Shown: piece after piece, positions 1 through 13,690 of the stretch
How positions within the stretch are numbered: the first letter of the stretch is position 1
Layout: each line of letters starts with the position of its first letter
Assembly (NCBI GenBank): GCA_947846985.1
Contig: CANTUZ010000023.1
Coordinates: 3,429,677 to 3,493,676, forward strand
Direction: 5' to 3'
From: Fratercula arctica
Taxonomy: Eukaryota > Chordata > Aves > Charadriiformes > Alcidae
Length of the DNA: 64,000 bases
Made by a program: the position numbers and the translations under genes
Notes under the pieces: generated by a model
Databases searched by the model: none
Seen by the model: the letters and a program-made list of their open reading frames with translations, nothing else
What the model was told of the DNA's origin: nothing

Positions 1-3000
1 TACAGTCTAAGCTCACTTGGCTTGTTCCAGAACTGCGTGCCTGAAAACATAGCACATGTGAAGAACCTGATGCTCTAAATTGAGAAGATAAGTGGAAAAG
101 ATCGAGATGGCTCAATGTATATGGCCAACATCAAAAGTACCTGTCTTCATTTAAGGTTTGGACTTTGCAGTATTGATGTTCTGGGTTGATCAGATGCCTG
201 GGACTGTGCCTGAAGTAATGTTAGGTGCCTTTGTACTCTGAGAAATGGTCATGCTTAATGTAGATATGCCCTTAGTATTAAAAGCTTGAACTTGAAATCT
301 TGATGCCCTCTCTCAGTGAAGTGACAGAGTACCATTTAGGCAGCAGAGGCTGCAAGTAAATTCCTGACTTTCTCTGCTTTGAAATATTGAACAGATTTGT
401 GCCAAGAGAAAAAAAAACATTAAAAAGCAGGGTGTAGTGGAAAAAATTTCTCCTCCCACCCCACTAAAAATATTCATTAAACAAAGGGAAGCCTGTGGAG
501 ATGGTGGAAAACAGGGCCAAAGAAGCCAAACATTGATAAACTTAATTAAATTTCTAATGAAAACAGAGGCAGCCTGTGGTGATTACTCTGTGTAACTGAG
601 ACTAATACACCAATTAGGCTAATTCATCCCCTGGTGCTCTAGACACAGTTATAAACTTAATCCATACTTCTTACATGTCAACAATTGATTTCTTTAGTTT
701 TGGAAGCTCCTGGTTTAGACATGAAAAGCAGCAGATACTTGTTCACTAGGGAGATGCTATACAGGAACAGATAATGTCCTACTGGTTCTATGTTGTCCTC
801 CAGGGATTCGCTTTTCTTTCGCTTAGTCTTTCATGGGAACCCTGATCTGCACTGAACACTTAATGAGCCTAGTTCAAGATATTATGAATTAGTGAATTCA
901 GCAGTAGGAAAACATTATCTATGCTGGAACAAATGCACAATAGGTGGAGAAATTCCTTATGTCTTTGGGATGAGTGAAAAATCCTGCACAAGACGAAGCT
1001 CAAACCATTTCCGTTGGTCTTATATTTTTGGGCCTGACCAAAGCATCAGGCCCATACAAAGCAATTTACACCAGAACTGAAATATTTTTTCCTAATGTAT
1101 GATAAAAATAATAATGGAAGATTGAAATGGTCTGACTCCTGCTTTATTTATAAAATGTCTTTGGATAGCAGTTACTGAACCCCAACTGTTTAAAAAGACA
1201 AAGGTTCAGAACTGCAAGAACAGTTTGTGTATTTGTGACTACGTCAGGATAATCTCATTTTCTGATCTTCCAGAAGTTTTAAGATGTACTTAAGCTTTTG
1301 ACACCTTTGCATGCAGATAAATTCTGTTGCATATGGGAATTAGATAGCAGAAAGGTCAGAGACTGCCTGATGCCTGTTCTGTGTATCCTGGAAACAAATC
1401 TTGGGCAAAATAGAAGGAAGAATAAACATTTAGCAACTTTGGCTCAGTTGCCTGTCAATAATGTAAACTTAGATCAGCTAGTTAGATACAGCGACTGTAT
1501 CAAATAAATACTATCTCTGGCAATTAGCAACACTTAATTTTGAAAATGAGCTAATATAATCAATTATGTCTTTTAATTTGCTAGACAGTATTTTACAGGG
1601 TTTAATTTTCTGCTACTACACCTTTCAAATTATCTTCAGGTGCTGTTTTGAATGTCATCATTGATGCTTATTCTGAAACTATTAGCACTGAAGGTGCCCC
1701 CCATGTACACAGTCTCCCCCAACCACCAACAAAATGTTAGTGATCTGTGGGGTAGGAGAAGGTGGCAGAAGATGTCTTGGCCCATAATGGGATCCAGCCT
1801 CTTTCTGTGTCATTGAAACATTCTGGTTTCCAGATCAATGGGATCTTTTCTGCTGCTCTATGAAGCACGTGTCTGGCATGTTTTATTTTATCTCAACGTG
1901 CTGAAGGATAACACTATTTCAGTAGGTTTTACATGAGTAGATTAGAATTATTACCAGCAGGAGGATATGCAGTATGCAGATTGTGAATGGCATAAAGTGT
2001 TTGTGTATGCATGCATTTTTTCCCCTCCCTCTCTCTGAATCAGATAAGCTGTGCTGAGCTGCCGTGGGTTTGCACAGAATTTGGAATCAAAGGTTTAAAG
2101 AGAAAGCTTAAACTAAGGAGCCGCTTTTTAGATAGGAGTTGTATACTTGGATGAACTATTGACCTACTAGTTAATTTTATTCATAGTTGTGGCTAGTAAT
2201 AGGTGGTAAATGCTAGTCATAGCTTTCTCTTTTCTGTTGTGTTCCCTCAAGCAAATGAAGCATTCCTAGTAATTCAGCAGAAGGGAGGGATGGAGAATGG
2301 CTGAGTTTTAATAGTGATCCAGTTGGGAAGAGGTGTTGTGCATCCAGGCTCTGCATTTTTGGTTGCAGACAATGAATCTTAATGGAGTGGAGAAACTCCA
2401 AGCTTATGCTGTCTATGTGATCAGGGTTTAAGTGATCACTTGGTAGTGGGTATGAATTCTTTGCTAGGTAAGATCCAGAGGGGTGAAGAGGGCAGTAGTT
2501 CTCTAGCATAGGGTACAGCCTGCTTTGTAGGGTGATCGCCATTTTGTTTTTTCTTCTGATGAAATTCCCTACTCTTGCAGAGACAAATGGCATTGCTTGT
2601 TCTTTCTTCTTTCCAATGCAGCCTTCCTGGCATGTTGTCATGCCGTCTGCTGGTCTGCAGTGTTTAGAGACAGGCAGGTCTTGGGGTATGCCACCTACTC
2701 TGCAAACAGCTTTTGAGAATAGATTATCTCTAAATTTATTGGAAAAAGTTCTTGAGATCACGCTTCTCGGTTGCTGTAAAGGTGGTAAAGAAGCTGTCAT
2801 CCCTCCCTGACCCCCCAGCCCTGGTAGGGGCAGACCATGGTTCAGTGGTCTTATATCTATTGTACCCAGTATCTGATTCCTTTTCTGTTTCCTTACCAAG
2901 TTGCTAAGCCTGAGGATGACATGAAATCTTTTATAAATCTTACAGAATTTGGGCTTGCAAAATATTTAGCGCACTCTGTGGTGGTACTTGTCTCACCAGA

Positions 3001-6000
3001 AGGCTTTGTTCATGGCTGGCCTAGGCAGCAAAAATGCATTTAAATCAAAGCAGTTATGTTTATGCAAATATAGTGAATGTTTATTTCACTTGCTATTTGC
3101 AATAAGTGCTGTGATTGCAAAAAAGCCATGGTTGAATAAAGGGCCAGTAGGCATTGCTGGCATTTGATTTACTTCCCTTGAAAGGAAAACATGCTTTAAA
3201 GCAATGTGGTCAAATTATGGCCATACATGTGGAGTCATTTCATTGAGGATCTCCTGCTCAGCAGGAGACTGCAGCATAAATCCCAAGTCCACAGCAGACT
3301 TGGTCCATGTTTCCAAGCTTCTTGTATTGCCAGACACCAACAGCCACGCTGAGCAATCTGTGGCTACCAAGGCTATTTTCTTGTAATACGTAAACCTTTC
3401 TTCAGAAACTTCCAGAACATGTATAAGTCAGCAGCTATTCAAGTGGACCCATCCCAACCTTGAGCAGCTTCACAAGCAGCTGCTGAAGTCAGAAGCCCAC
3501 ATTTGAATATAGTAATAATTTTAGTCAATTTACAGAAATAATATGATTTCCTAAAACATGGGAATTAGCAAGTCAAGCCCAGAGAATTGAAATTGCCCAC
3601 AGGCTCAGATGCTCTGAAAGAATTCAGTAAAACTCCATCTCAAGTTAGTAAGAAAAAGAACATAGCATCTATTTTTATTATGACATCCTTGAGGTCAGAC
3701 CAGCAATGGGGAGTGGAAGAAATTAAAAGGTAGTTTCTCTGAAGACACTATTTTACAACACTTTTTGCTTGTAGCTTGTTAATTTTCACAGCAGAGTTGC
3801 CGTGGGATGTGAATTAAAGAAACAGATGAAAAAAGTCTTGTGCCTCTAACTGTACTGAAGGCCCTATGCATACTCCTGTGCCTTTGATGAGAAACATTAA
3901 ACATTTTTAATTTAGCACATCAATTTGAAAATCTAATTTTTTTAATGCTTTGTAGCAGCAGACGCTTTTCACGGTGCTGTCACTACCATAGAAGAATTAT
4001 GAGAAACTTGAACCGCGAAAAGTAAATTACAAAAATCTCATTTCAGTTACTCTAAAAAGAGGGGAAATTAGATTTTGATTAAAATCACTCACACATACAA
4101 TTTTAGGTAAACTAATTTAGCAAGACTGACTATATAATTTTTTTGCTTGCCTCCGTGTCCTTTTAATAGCAGCTGCAATGGCCTTGTATGAGCATCTTGT
4201 GTAATAGCCAATAGGAGACGCAAAGCTGTTAAGTGTGGTCTTTTCCTTGACCAGCTGTTGTAAGGCTATGGAGAAGAGCTATGTGTTTAATTTGTCAATG
4301 AAAAGTCAATAATTAAAGAAAATAGTTAGAATTTGTCATTGAAGAGTTCCATATTGGATATTTTATTTTTCTTATCAATTCGCTTAATTAACTATAAGAA
4401 CAATCACAGTTAATTTGACCTGCTTAAAATTTGGGTACCATTGAAAGGAGTTTAACATTTTGACTTTGGGGACAACCGAGTGATTTCCAGAAGGCACTTG
4501 CACTATCTGTTTTTTTTCTAGTTCATGTTGATTCATGAATTCTCAATTAATACAGTATGATTTTTCTGAAATATATTCGTCATTTTAAACTATTGACTGT
4601 ATAATGACAGCATCTAATTTTTGCCCTACCATTTGTTTGAAAGGTGCTTATTGAGAGCTGCATTTGATTTTTAAATGCATTCTGTGTTTTTAATTTTGAT
4701 ATGGAGTATCAGTTATATAGCCTAATTTTTTCATCTGCTGTGCTGGTATAGTCATTAAGAGACAGGTTTGCAGTGCAACTCTCTGCTATGTTTGTAAAAT
4801 GTTTTTGCACTGTTTTATTGTTTCTGTTCTTTTTGTACAGTTCCCACACTTCTTGGTGGTTAACCTTCATAAGTACTTCATAAGGGTGCGAGTGTAGAGA
4901 AAGATATTCAGGCTCTGAATCTGTACCACAGATCTCTGCAGCAGAGGATGAGAACACGGGAATCCCAATCCCTGTACTTTCGCTAACTCTTCCATCACAT
5001 GTTTAACGAACTGGCTGTCTGCTATTGTGCATGAAAGAAGGTGAGACAGGAAGAATCCTTCACTGGCCTTAGGTGTACAGTGGTTGTGGAACATCTTTTA
5101 GTAACTCCGGCTCCTTTTTTTGAGGGAAGTGGTACATAATTGCAGGCAGCCTGATGTGATGGTGTGACTATGTGCTTCTGCATTTCAGGCTTGTAGAAGC
5201 AATAAATGTTCAACTGAAAATAACTGATTCGGTATCTTACACTTGACAGTAGTTTGCATTTAACAACAACTTTGTGCGCTGTCAGTAGTTTCCTAAGGTA
5301 TTATCCTTATCACCTGAACAGATCTTAGTGGGACCAAAGTTATCTATTGCATTGGTCTGTTGCACGGGGTTAACTTACATCCATGTAGTGCTGCAGAGCA
5401 TTCTGCTTTCAGTGTTCTGTTTCCCTTCATCAGTAACCCAGATGCAGTAATAAAATATGTACTGTTTCCCTGGATGGTTGGATCAACTAAAGTCAGCTGG
5501 CTTTTATCTCTTTTGCTTTGATTTAATTTGAATATTCTTAGAGCAGAAATACCATGATCAAAGATGAAATGCATGAAGTGCTAAATGAGTTTATTTGGTC
5601 CTAATATGTATGAGCCATTTGTATGATTTTTAACTCCAGACCTGAACATTTGTGAGAATATACGAATCAAATTTTTTTAATTTTAGGAACCTATGAGGAA
5701 ACTGAGGAGTGAGACATGTCCCTGAGGAGTATTTGAGATGAAATACTGTCTGCCTCAACATGTGGGGAGCCGAACTGCATACACTGGTGCAAAGGGAGTG
5801 AAGTGGGAACAGCTCACAGTGGTAAGGTTACATGCCCTCTGCGTTGGCATGTACAATTACACCAAACACAGCCGCGTCAGGACCAAGCAATAGCATTAGG
5901 CATCACAGGAGGGAGAAGTGATTGATATGCTAAACAAAAAATTGTAAAGATGATGTAGGATAAGCTTTTGTACAAAAACATAACCTTAAAGATGACAAGG

Positions 6001-9000
6001 CCAATTGACTCTCTATCCCAAACCAGTTTCTCTCATCACCGTAAGCTTCTGATGTGTACAAAGGTATGAGAAATGTTATTCTGTCATTTTTAATCACTTG
6101 TATTAAATTCTCTTTGCTCACTTGTGTCTGAGGGAGCAACACAATCTCCCTGTGGGTAAATTTTCAGCTGGTTTGACTCAGCTTAGCACCAGGATCTTCA
6201 ATAGAAGTATGTAATTTGCACCCATGGTGAACCTGCCCCATAAGTGTGATGCTCAAACCTTTTTATTGCTCTAGCTTTTAAACTGTGGGTTGCTGGCATT
6301 GTTTTTCCCCTCCTTCACAATATGCTTCCTTCTTATTAGCTTGTTCTAGCCTTTTTAGTATATGATTAAACTATTTGGTAGTTTTATTGCAAGATCCATA
6401 AAATAAGTAATTTACTAAGAACCTTAAAATCAGTTTTATTTCAATAATAACTATTTCCAGTGTAATGGTTCTGGTATAACTGTGAGTCAAGTGAGAAAAC
6501 TGACTTCTCTGTATGAAGAATACCTTTGATACTTGAGCCAATTGGTACTATGACTATGTGAATGACCTGAGCACATTGACAATGGCTGAAGTTTTGATAG
6601 TTAAATGATTTTTGCAAGGTGGACACACAATCCCAGCTGAGGCCATATTTAAGATCTGATCTCTCATCCTATTTCCATGTGAAAGAAGGTATGAACGTTT
6701 TCTCAGACCCTTGTGTGGCAAAAGTCAAGGGCTTAGCTTTAAGCTGGTGTTCTTGTCAACAACATCCATCCAGAATTTGAAGCCGTATTTACTGGCGAGT
6801 ACCTGCTAAATATATTACATAATTAGGGCTAAAAGTAGGAAGAGGCCTATATACTTCAAGTATTGTCTAGGTCCTCAAAATAGAGAGGGGAAAAATGAAA
6901 TTTCATCTGGCATGCAGGCTTTGTACAGGTCTTCTGCACGGGGGAAAAAGATAACCTATCTGTATTGCACTCTCAGATTTAACTGATATTGTGTTCTCAA
7001 TTTCCAGCCTGTAATTGGGTATGAGATTCACTTGGTTGCTGAAGGGACCAGTTGATAACTGCAGAGAGGGCTGTGCTGATCAAAAGAAATAAAAAGGCAG
7101 TGAAGGTGGCAGGTGTTTTTGCCTCTAATGAAAGCTAACTGGTGAAGTGCTGAGCTGAACACAGGAGCTTCTCCCTGCTGTCAGGAATGGGCTGGTAGCC
7201 AGTGTGTGCCTGCCCTTGTGACACTGAGGGTCACTTCATTACAGCAGGAGGTCCCTGTTGCAGCCATAGGGGAAGAATACATGTCTAAAAGTTTGCAGGA
7301 GGAAACAAAAGTTGGAAGGTGCCTGTGTATATGCCAACAAAAGAGGTAACATCTAGACTGTATGGTGGGTAAATGATTGCTCTGTGTGGCCTTAAAGCTG
7401 CAATAGCTACTCACTGATGCCAGAAGGAGAAAGCTGTGATTTAGTGTTAAGGCCAAAGTTTGGAGATCTGGCATCCTTAGTTCAGTATATTACTGCTGCT
7501 TTTCTGTATGTTCCCAGGGAAAAATCACCATGTCCTAGCAAATACTGTTCACTGGAGAAGGTCAGAAAAATTATAGCTGTTATGTGGGAAATAACTTAAA
7601 GGGAAAAACTACTTTTCTGTTTTTCCCATGGGAATTTTCTCTGGAAGAAAAAATATTATTTCTTTTTACCACCTTTCATTTGTGTTCATCTTTTATTTTT
7701 ATAAATGGAAAAAGGAAAGGGACAATTGACTCAGTGGAAAATAAGAAGCGTTGTTTTTCTATAGAAACTTTTTTATAGAAAACGTAGGTGGCAACAAGTT
7801 AATATGGGGGGGAAAATATTATTCAAAAAGGCTTTGTTTTCGCAGAGAAAGCACTCCTAGTAGGTTTGCCAAGGTTTTGGTGAGTTTGCTGTGTAAGTAT
7901 AAAGTACCCTAAGCAAGTAGGTGTTTTCATATGGAAAAAATCCTGTGGTTTCTTACCTGATGTGGTCTCCTCTCAGCATTGGAAAATATTGGGAAAAAAT
8001 GTTCCTTTAATTTTTTTATGTTAAAATGGTTTCTTAAGCTTCCTAAATCTAGAATAGCGCACTTCTTCGAGAGCATGACCCAGGGTACCAGCAGTAAATA
8101 GATGCATCCTGCTGAAGGGTGGGTTTGAGGCACAGCCCAAACCTGGGCCTGGAAGTCTGGGATTATTCCTGGTGCTTGGTTTGGAGAAAGTGTTGTGGCT
8201 GTTCCCTCACTGCAGCAGAGCAGGAGCTGGTTTGGCAGTACCTTGTAACTGTGTGATGCAGGACACTGACAAAAGGTTCTCCATCTGTTTTTTTTATACT
8301 GTCTCAGTGTGAGTTTTCTTTCACTAGGATATCTGAGGATATAAATTATAAATTAATCTGAATACCATATGCACTGAATCTTTTTCCCTATTTAAATACA
8401 ATTTAAATGTAGGTCCTAAACATGGAATAAGAAATGTAATTAGTGAAAAGAGAATTTCTTTACTATATAGCTGACTGATAGGAGGTAATAGGCTTAAATA
8501 TGTTGTCATTTATCCTAGCTTTGCTCCCATGTACACCTTCCTAAATCTGGAGTAAGTCTTTCACTCAATGAGATCCAGAAAGCATAAAAAGGAAATGTAG
8601 GAATGGTCATATTGGTAGCTTTCATGAATAATCTTGAATCTAAAATTGCTAATTACTCTCAGCACTGTTGATCTAACCATGAAATCCTTCAGTCCATATC
8701 TAGAATGATAAGCTATTGGTCTTTGTTATAATCATCACTGACCAGGGGCAGGCAGTGACTGAATCTGTTTCTGGACTCTTGTGCTCTCCCTCAGAGAATG
8801 CTCAAAGTATAGCACAAGGAGCAACAGCTGGATTCTGAGACAGATGTGTGGAGCAGAGTCAGTGAAATTGCTGTGATTAGTGTGATAAGCAGTGATCACA
8901 GCACACCAGCTGCCTTCTCACTTCCAAAGTTTTTGCAACATAGTGTAGCTTCTGCAGTGTCTCAGCCTAGGAAAGTCCCCAACATCTGTGTGCGGGGCTT

Positions 9001-10189
9001 GGACTCTTCTTATGGCAGAACCAGAGCTCACCTGTGTGAAGCATTAAAAGATGTTCTACAGTGGACTCAACAGTTACTGTCTGCCAACCTGAGATACTTA
9101 CGGCTTCTTTTCTGTGAGGTGAATGCAGTCCAGCGCTCTATTAGCACTCACGGGATTTTGACACCCCTTCTCAGTCCCAGGTGACCCATTGCTCCACTGT
9201 TCTTTCTGAACTCTATCCTGCCCTGTACGCTGAGGCGTCATTTCAATCTAAAGGCAGATGCCATTTTTCACTGGTTGCCAGATTCATATGATGTTATAAT
9301 GTGACCTGTCAGCAGAATGCATCCATCTGGCCTCACTTGGTTTGATAAAGTGGTAATGAACTGAGATCCAAGTTATCTGCAGAGAACACAAATGTACCCT
9401 CTGTGCACCCATGAGAGCGTGCTTCTCTAGTGCTTCAAAAACATTTGGTCAATTATTCTCCACCCATGGGGTAATGCAAAGGACCTCTGTGTGTCCTACA
9501 AGCAGCCTGTCTTCAAGACAGCCTATCTCGAGACCTTGGTAGAAATGCCCAAGTTTTCCTAGGGCTTCAGCAACAGCTGTCAGCTTATTTAGCTGTGATT
9601 GTACTCTTGCTAACATGACAGTGGTGTAAAAAGACACTGAGGGGTCATGATTGTGAAAAGGTGCAGTTATTCTTGTAACCAGAGCTTTTTACTTAATTTG
9701 AGATCAAGGGTTCAAAGTATAACTCTGCTATCAGTTTTCTTGGGCATCTTTCATCAATTGCATGCACTTATGCCTGGTATTTCAGAAGTGCCCAGAAAGC
9801 ACCATTCACTGTCTTAGGTGTGAGGCCAAATGCTCTGGAAACAAGAGTAACACCAAGAGATGTTCATTGCCAAAATGGCAAACGCAGTTTAAAACTATTA
9901 TTGTCTTGCCTTTATTACTACTAGCTTTCCAGTACAAGAAAGTGTAGCGATGCTCCAAAGCAGTGCAAGTCTGGTGACTTAGCTCTAAGTGCCTACTGTA
10001 GCAGCTAGGACTAAGCCAAATTTTTCACCAAAGCATATGAAGAGAGGTCATGTTTTACCGGCAGAGTTGTAAGGTTAGTAACTCTTGTTGAAGAGAACAA
10101 CATAGGAATCTTTTCTATAACCTAAGAACTAGTTCCTTCCCTGATGCAATGACATGCTAAAAGCGTAAGGCACATGTGGGGAAAAAGGC
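1..10189. other. intergenic, AT-rich gene desert
   Basis: No gene, RNA or clear mobile element recognised. Short reading frames are scattered on both strands; the longest, about 228 codons on the minus strand (2213-2899), matches no family I know. The block at about 530-680 is rich in ATTA/TAAT cores (cttaattaaatt, ccaattaggctaattc) and has the look of conserved regulatory DNA, but this is unverified. Confidence 0.7.
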
Positions 10190-10258
10190 AGGGTTATTTC
10201 CATCTTACAGGTGGGAAATCTGAAAGATAAGAGAGATGGTGTGATTTTCCCCAAACTT
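10190..10258 (-). repeat. decayed MIR/L2/L3-type retroposon fragment
   Basis: The stretch ttatttccatcttacaggtg, followed by ggaaatctgaaag, aagagaga and gattttcccca, follows the order of the widely shared amniote phrase 'ttatccccattttacagatgggaaactgag...agagag...gacttgccca'. That phrase is the reverse complement of the MIR-type consensus, hence the minus strand. Many substitutions show it is ancient. Family assignment among MIR, L2 and L3 is not possible by eye. Confidence 0.5.
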
Positions 10259-10596
10259 AACAGAAACTGATAAAAACCACCAGACTTCAATGGAGACATA
10301 TCCGTTTCACAAGGGAAGTGCAGCTTGAGGCTGCAACTGCATGATGATGATCTGATTTCAAATTTTCTTGCTCACTGTTGGATGGAGGGATGTGGATGAA
10401 GGCAGTGAAGCTGCTGAGGGACTGTGTTAAATGTGCCCATGTAATTACAGGCCAGGGAAAGGTGATGGTTGAGAGCCTATAGTCTATCAGCAGATTTAAT
10501 AAAGATCTCTTTCCTGCTGCAGCAGCAAGGGCTAACAAAATGGTGTTTGCATATACTTGATGTTTAACCTGAGAGACCCCTCATGCCTGCCACTTA

Positions 10597-10610
10597 GTGT
10601 GTGTGTGTGT
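10597..10610. repeat. (GT)7 microsatellite
   Basis: Seven perfect GT units. Short, probably of no functional weight. Confidence 0.9.
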
Positions 10611-12873
10611 TCACTGTGAAGGCTGCAGAGCAAGTCAGCTTACAGCTTCTCTGCCCAGAGCAGCTCCTTGCACTGCACTCTCCTCAGTCTGCTCTGAGAG
10701 CCAGCTGGATGGATATAAACACAGGAGGGTTTTTTGCATATGGGAAAGTACATCAGGAGAGGAAGAGGGATGTACAAACCTCCCTACAGGGAGCTGCATA
10801 AATTGTCTGTTGAAGAGCTAGACTTGGCCATCACCATTACCTGAATTATAGGTCTTTAGTCTGAATGGCTTCAAAGCAAGCTATGTTTTTGTATATTACC
10901 CCTTCATCCTTTAATATTTAGAAGATGAAAGGAATGATTTCAAGCACTGATGGGGAACTTAGGCAGGAACAGAACATTCTGTTACTTAATGTGTAGACAG
11001 CATATATCTTAATTACGGTAGAAACTATGAGCATGACTACATAGAAAAGCTCATTTCTAATGGCTTATGGGATATGCCTGGGAATACAGTTTACCTCTGT
11101 GTGTTCTGACCAATTCAGGCCAAAAACAGGACATACCAGAAGGCCTGTGGTCCTCAATTTTTCAGATCAGTTTTTGATCTGTTGAACAAGTCTCAAGTCA
11201 AAGCTGTGGAAAGCTAGCTAAAAACAATGGGTGAAGTTAGTTTAAAATTTTATTAATAATTGCAAATTACTACTCTTGATCTTTCAGAAGAAAATACCTA
11301 GTAACAATAGCAACAAACCCCCATTTGGGGGGCTTTCCTGTAGGCCAGAGAGCAGCTCTTGTGAGGCATAACAACTGTGTATGATGCCAAGGAGAAATGA
11401 GAGCTAATAAAATGCAGAATATACATCACCCATTTACATTTACTGCACATTAAACCTCGGCACACACAAAAGATAATGACAGATGCAAATTGAGAGCATT
11501 CAAACAGTGTGTCTGTTGATGGGGAACAGACACAGAGCCAGAGACCCATATTTTCAGCAGCCATGTGTTTTGAGGGAGGGTCAGAGAAGAACCACACTGC
11601 AATGCGGGGTCTATTGGACTGCAGATTAACCTCACCAGGGAAGTGTTAGCACCTTTCCTTCTGTTTTGCATCCAGATTCACTGCAATTAATTATTTATTT
11701 GCAGAGGTGATGCTGAAGCCAAAATAGCACCTTCGCAAGCTTAGAATTCTGATCCAGGCAGCCTGTCTTGGGCTCATCTGACTCTTCATTTGTATTACAG
11801 CAGCAGCTAGGAACCCCAGCTGAGGTCAAAGTCCAGTTGTACAAATGTACAAAAGGCAGTTCCTAGCTAGAAGTATTTATGATATAAATAGACAGTTCAG
11901 ACAAAGGAGTTAGCATCCCTCTTGCTTAGGTGGGGTGACACTGAACTTTGGTCACACACACACAAGATCCCATATAGAGTGTGTGGTAGAGCTGGAAATT
12001 GCCTTCCAATGTGCTGTCCTTCTGCCAGTGTATTAACAAGGCAAAATTTATCTGCTCTAGGAAGAAGCTGGCCACTTGATTCTTTCTCCTTATTCTGTAT
12101 ATTCAAACTGTTTACTCTTTTTAGATCACTTTAGTCAAGCAGCACAAGAGTCTCCTCCTCTAATGCAGAAAATCCCCTTTTAGATGGGAACAGCAGAGCA
12201 AGATGCAAGTTTCTACACAGCTGGAGCATAGCTATAGTACTGGAGAAACATCTGGACAGAACACAAAGCACTTAATATTACAAGCAAGTGAGTTGACAGG
12301 TCTCTATCAAAATAGTCACCTGGACAGTCACCTAGAGAGCTAATCGTTGTTCAAGTATTTATTTTAAAGAAACAGCACTGGCACCAAAGACTGAATATGT
12401 TTGTCTTCAGCCTTTCTGTCTCTTCCCCTCCTCCTGTGAGTGAATTGCTACAAGAACATTTTGCTGCTTCCTTTGCTTCTGCTGTGCCAAAGATAAACAG
12501 CCCGTCAGCGCAATGCTGAAAAGGAACAGAGAAAGGGGGCTGGAAGTAGTTTAATTACTAAGAGTGCTTGTTTTGTGTATGGTGTGATTGCTTCCTATGA
12601 TACAGTAACTTCTCTTTCCCTGTGCAAGCATGGTGCTTCTATTTATCAGGATGAAACTGAAGCAGCAAATTACGGAGGGAGAAGGAGCAACTGTATTGCT
12701 CTATTTGTAAGCAAACCTGGCAGTGTGTGTTAAAGAGCAGCAGTTCCTTTTGGAAGCCTATTATGGATTTTCTCTCTGCAGAATTCCAGCTTCTCTGGCC
12801 CTTCCTTGCACTTCCTGTTCTTAATTAGATTTTAAAAGGTTGCCCAAGTTCTTGCCAAGTTTGAAAGCATTTG
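10611..12873. other. intergenic, nothing recognised
   Basis: No coding or RNA gene seen. It contains a small perfect hairpin with arms CAGATCA/TGATCTG at 11163-11181, which is within chance expectation. Confidence 0.65.
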
Positions 12874-12920
12874 CTATTATTATTCCCATTTTAGAGGCAC
12901 AAACTAAGATATAACTTTTG
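12874..12920 (-). repeat. short MIR/L3-type fragment
   Basis: The phrase attattattcccattttaga, followed by ggcacaaactaagatataactt, resembles the MIR/L3 core in reverse orientation ('attattattcccattttacagatgaggaaactgaggcacagag') with internal deletions. It is short, so moderate to low confidence. Confidence 0.35.
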
Positions 12921-13617
12921 TCTGTGAACATTGGTAGTTCCCATTTTTTTCAATACTGAAAATGTGTTGAAGCTGGAAAATCAGAGCAGGCAGCAAAGCT
13001 GACTCTGCTCTGGCTCCTTGCTTGCAGGGATCTGCCTCAGTTTGGTCTAGAGCTGTTCAGCCCTTGAGATGTCATGGGCTATACCCCAGAAAACCTGTCT
13101 CAGTGCAGCGATGCCACAGACTGGAAAGATGCAGTGCAACCAGTGGACTCATCTGCAGGTTCATGTGCAGCATTGGGGTCTCTGATGGCAGTGGGGGGGA
13201 AGGGTACTGTTTACTTTAGGTAACATTTCTTTAATCACCTTTTCCATTTAATTTTCTGTGCTTTGTGCTGCCTGCTAGGGATCGTTAAGCAATACTCTAG
13301 TTATTGCTGCATATCACTTAGTGTGCTTTGCTCTAATAAGCTTTTGTAAATAAAACCCGGAGAGATGAAAAGGCCAATGCCTGATTACGAGCTACCAATT
13401 TTGTCTCATTAAGTTCTTATAAGGGGAAAAAAGTAAATAGAATCTTTATCAATCTCATACACTTACAGTGCTGAAGAGAGCTTTCCACATTCATTAAGGA
13501 GAATGCTGAGAATAGAGATGCGTTTCCAAGTGCTTTTGGCTTATGAAGCTGTTAAGGGATATTTTACTGATGATCAGCTTTTGCTTCAATCAAAAGATGA
13601 GAAGGTAAAGATGGAAC

Positions 13618-13690
13618 CAAAGGAATCATAAAATATTTATATGCAGAAGTTGGAAGGGGCTCATTACACAATGGTATGCCATTTTCACTC
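13618..13690 (-). repeat. possible CR1 3' tail, reverse orientation
   Basis: The string aaggaatcataaaatattta, then agttggaaggggctcatta about nine bases later, resembles the reverse complement of the CR1 tail (gaatcatagaat...ggttggaagggacct...atc). CR1 is the dominant LINE of birds and other sauropsids. Only the extreme 3' end is visible and it has diverged strongly. Confidence 0.4.
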
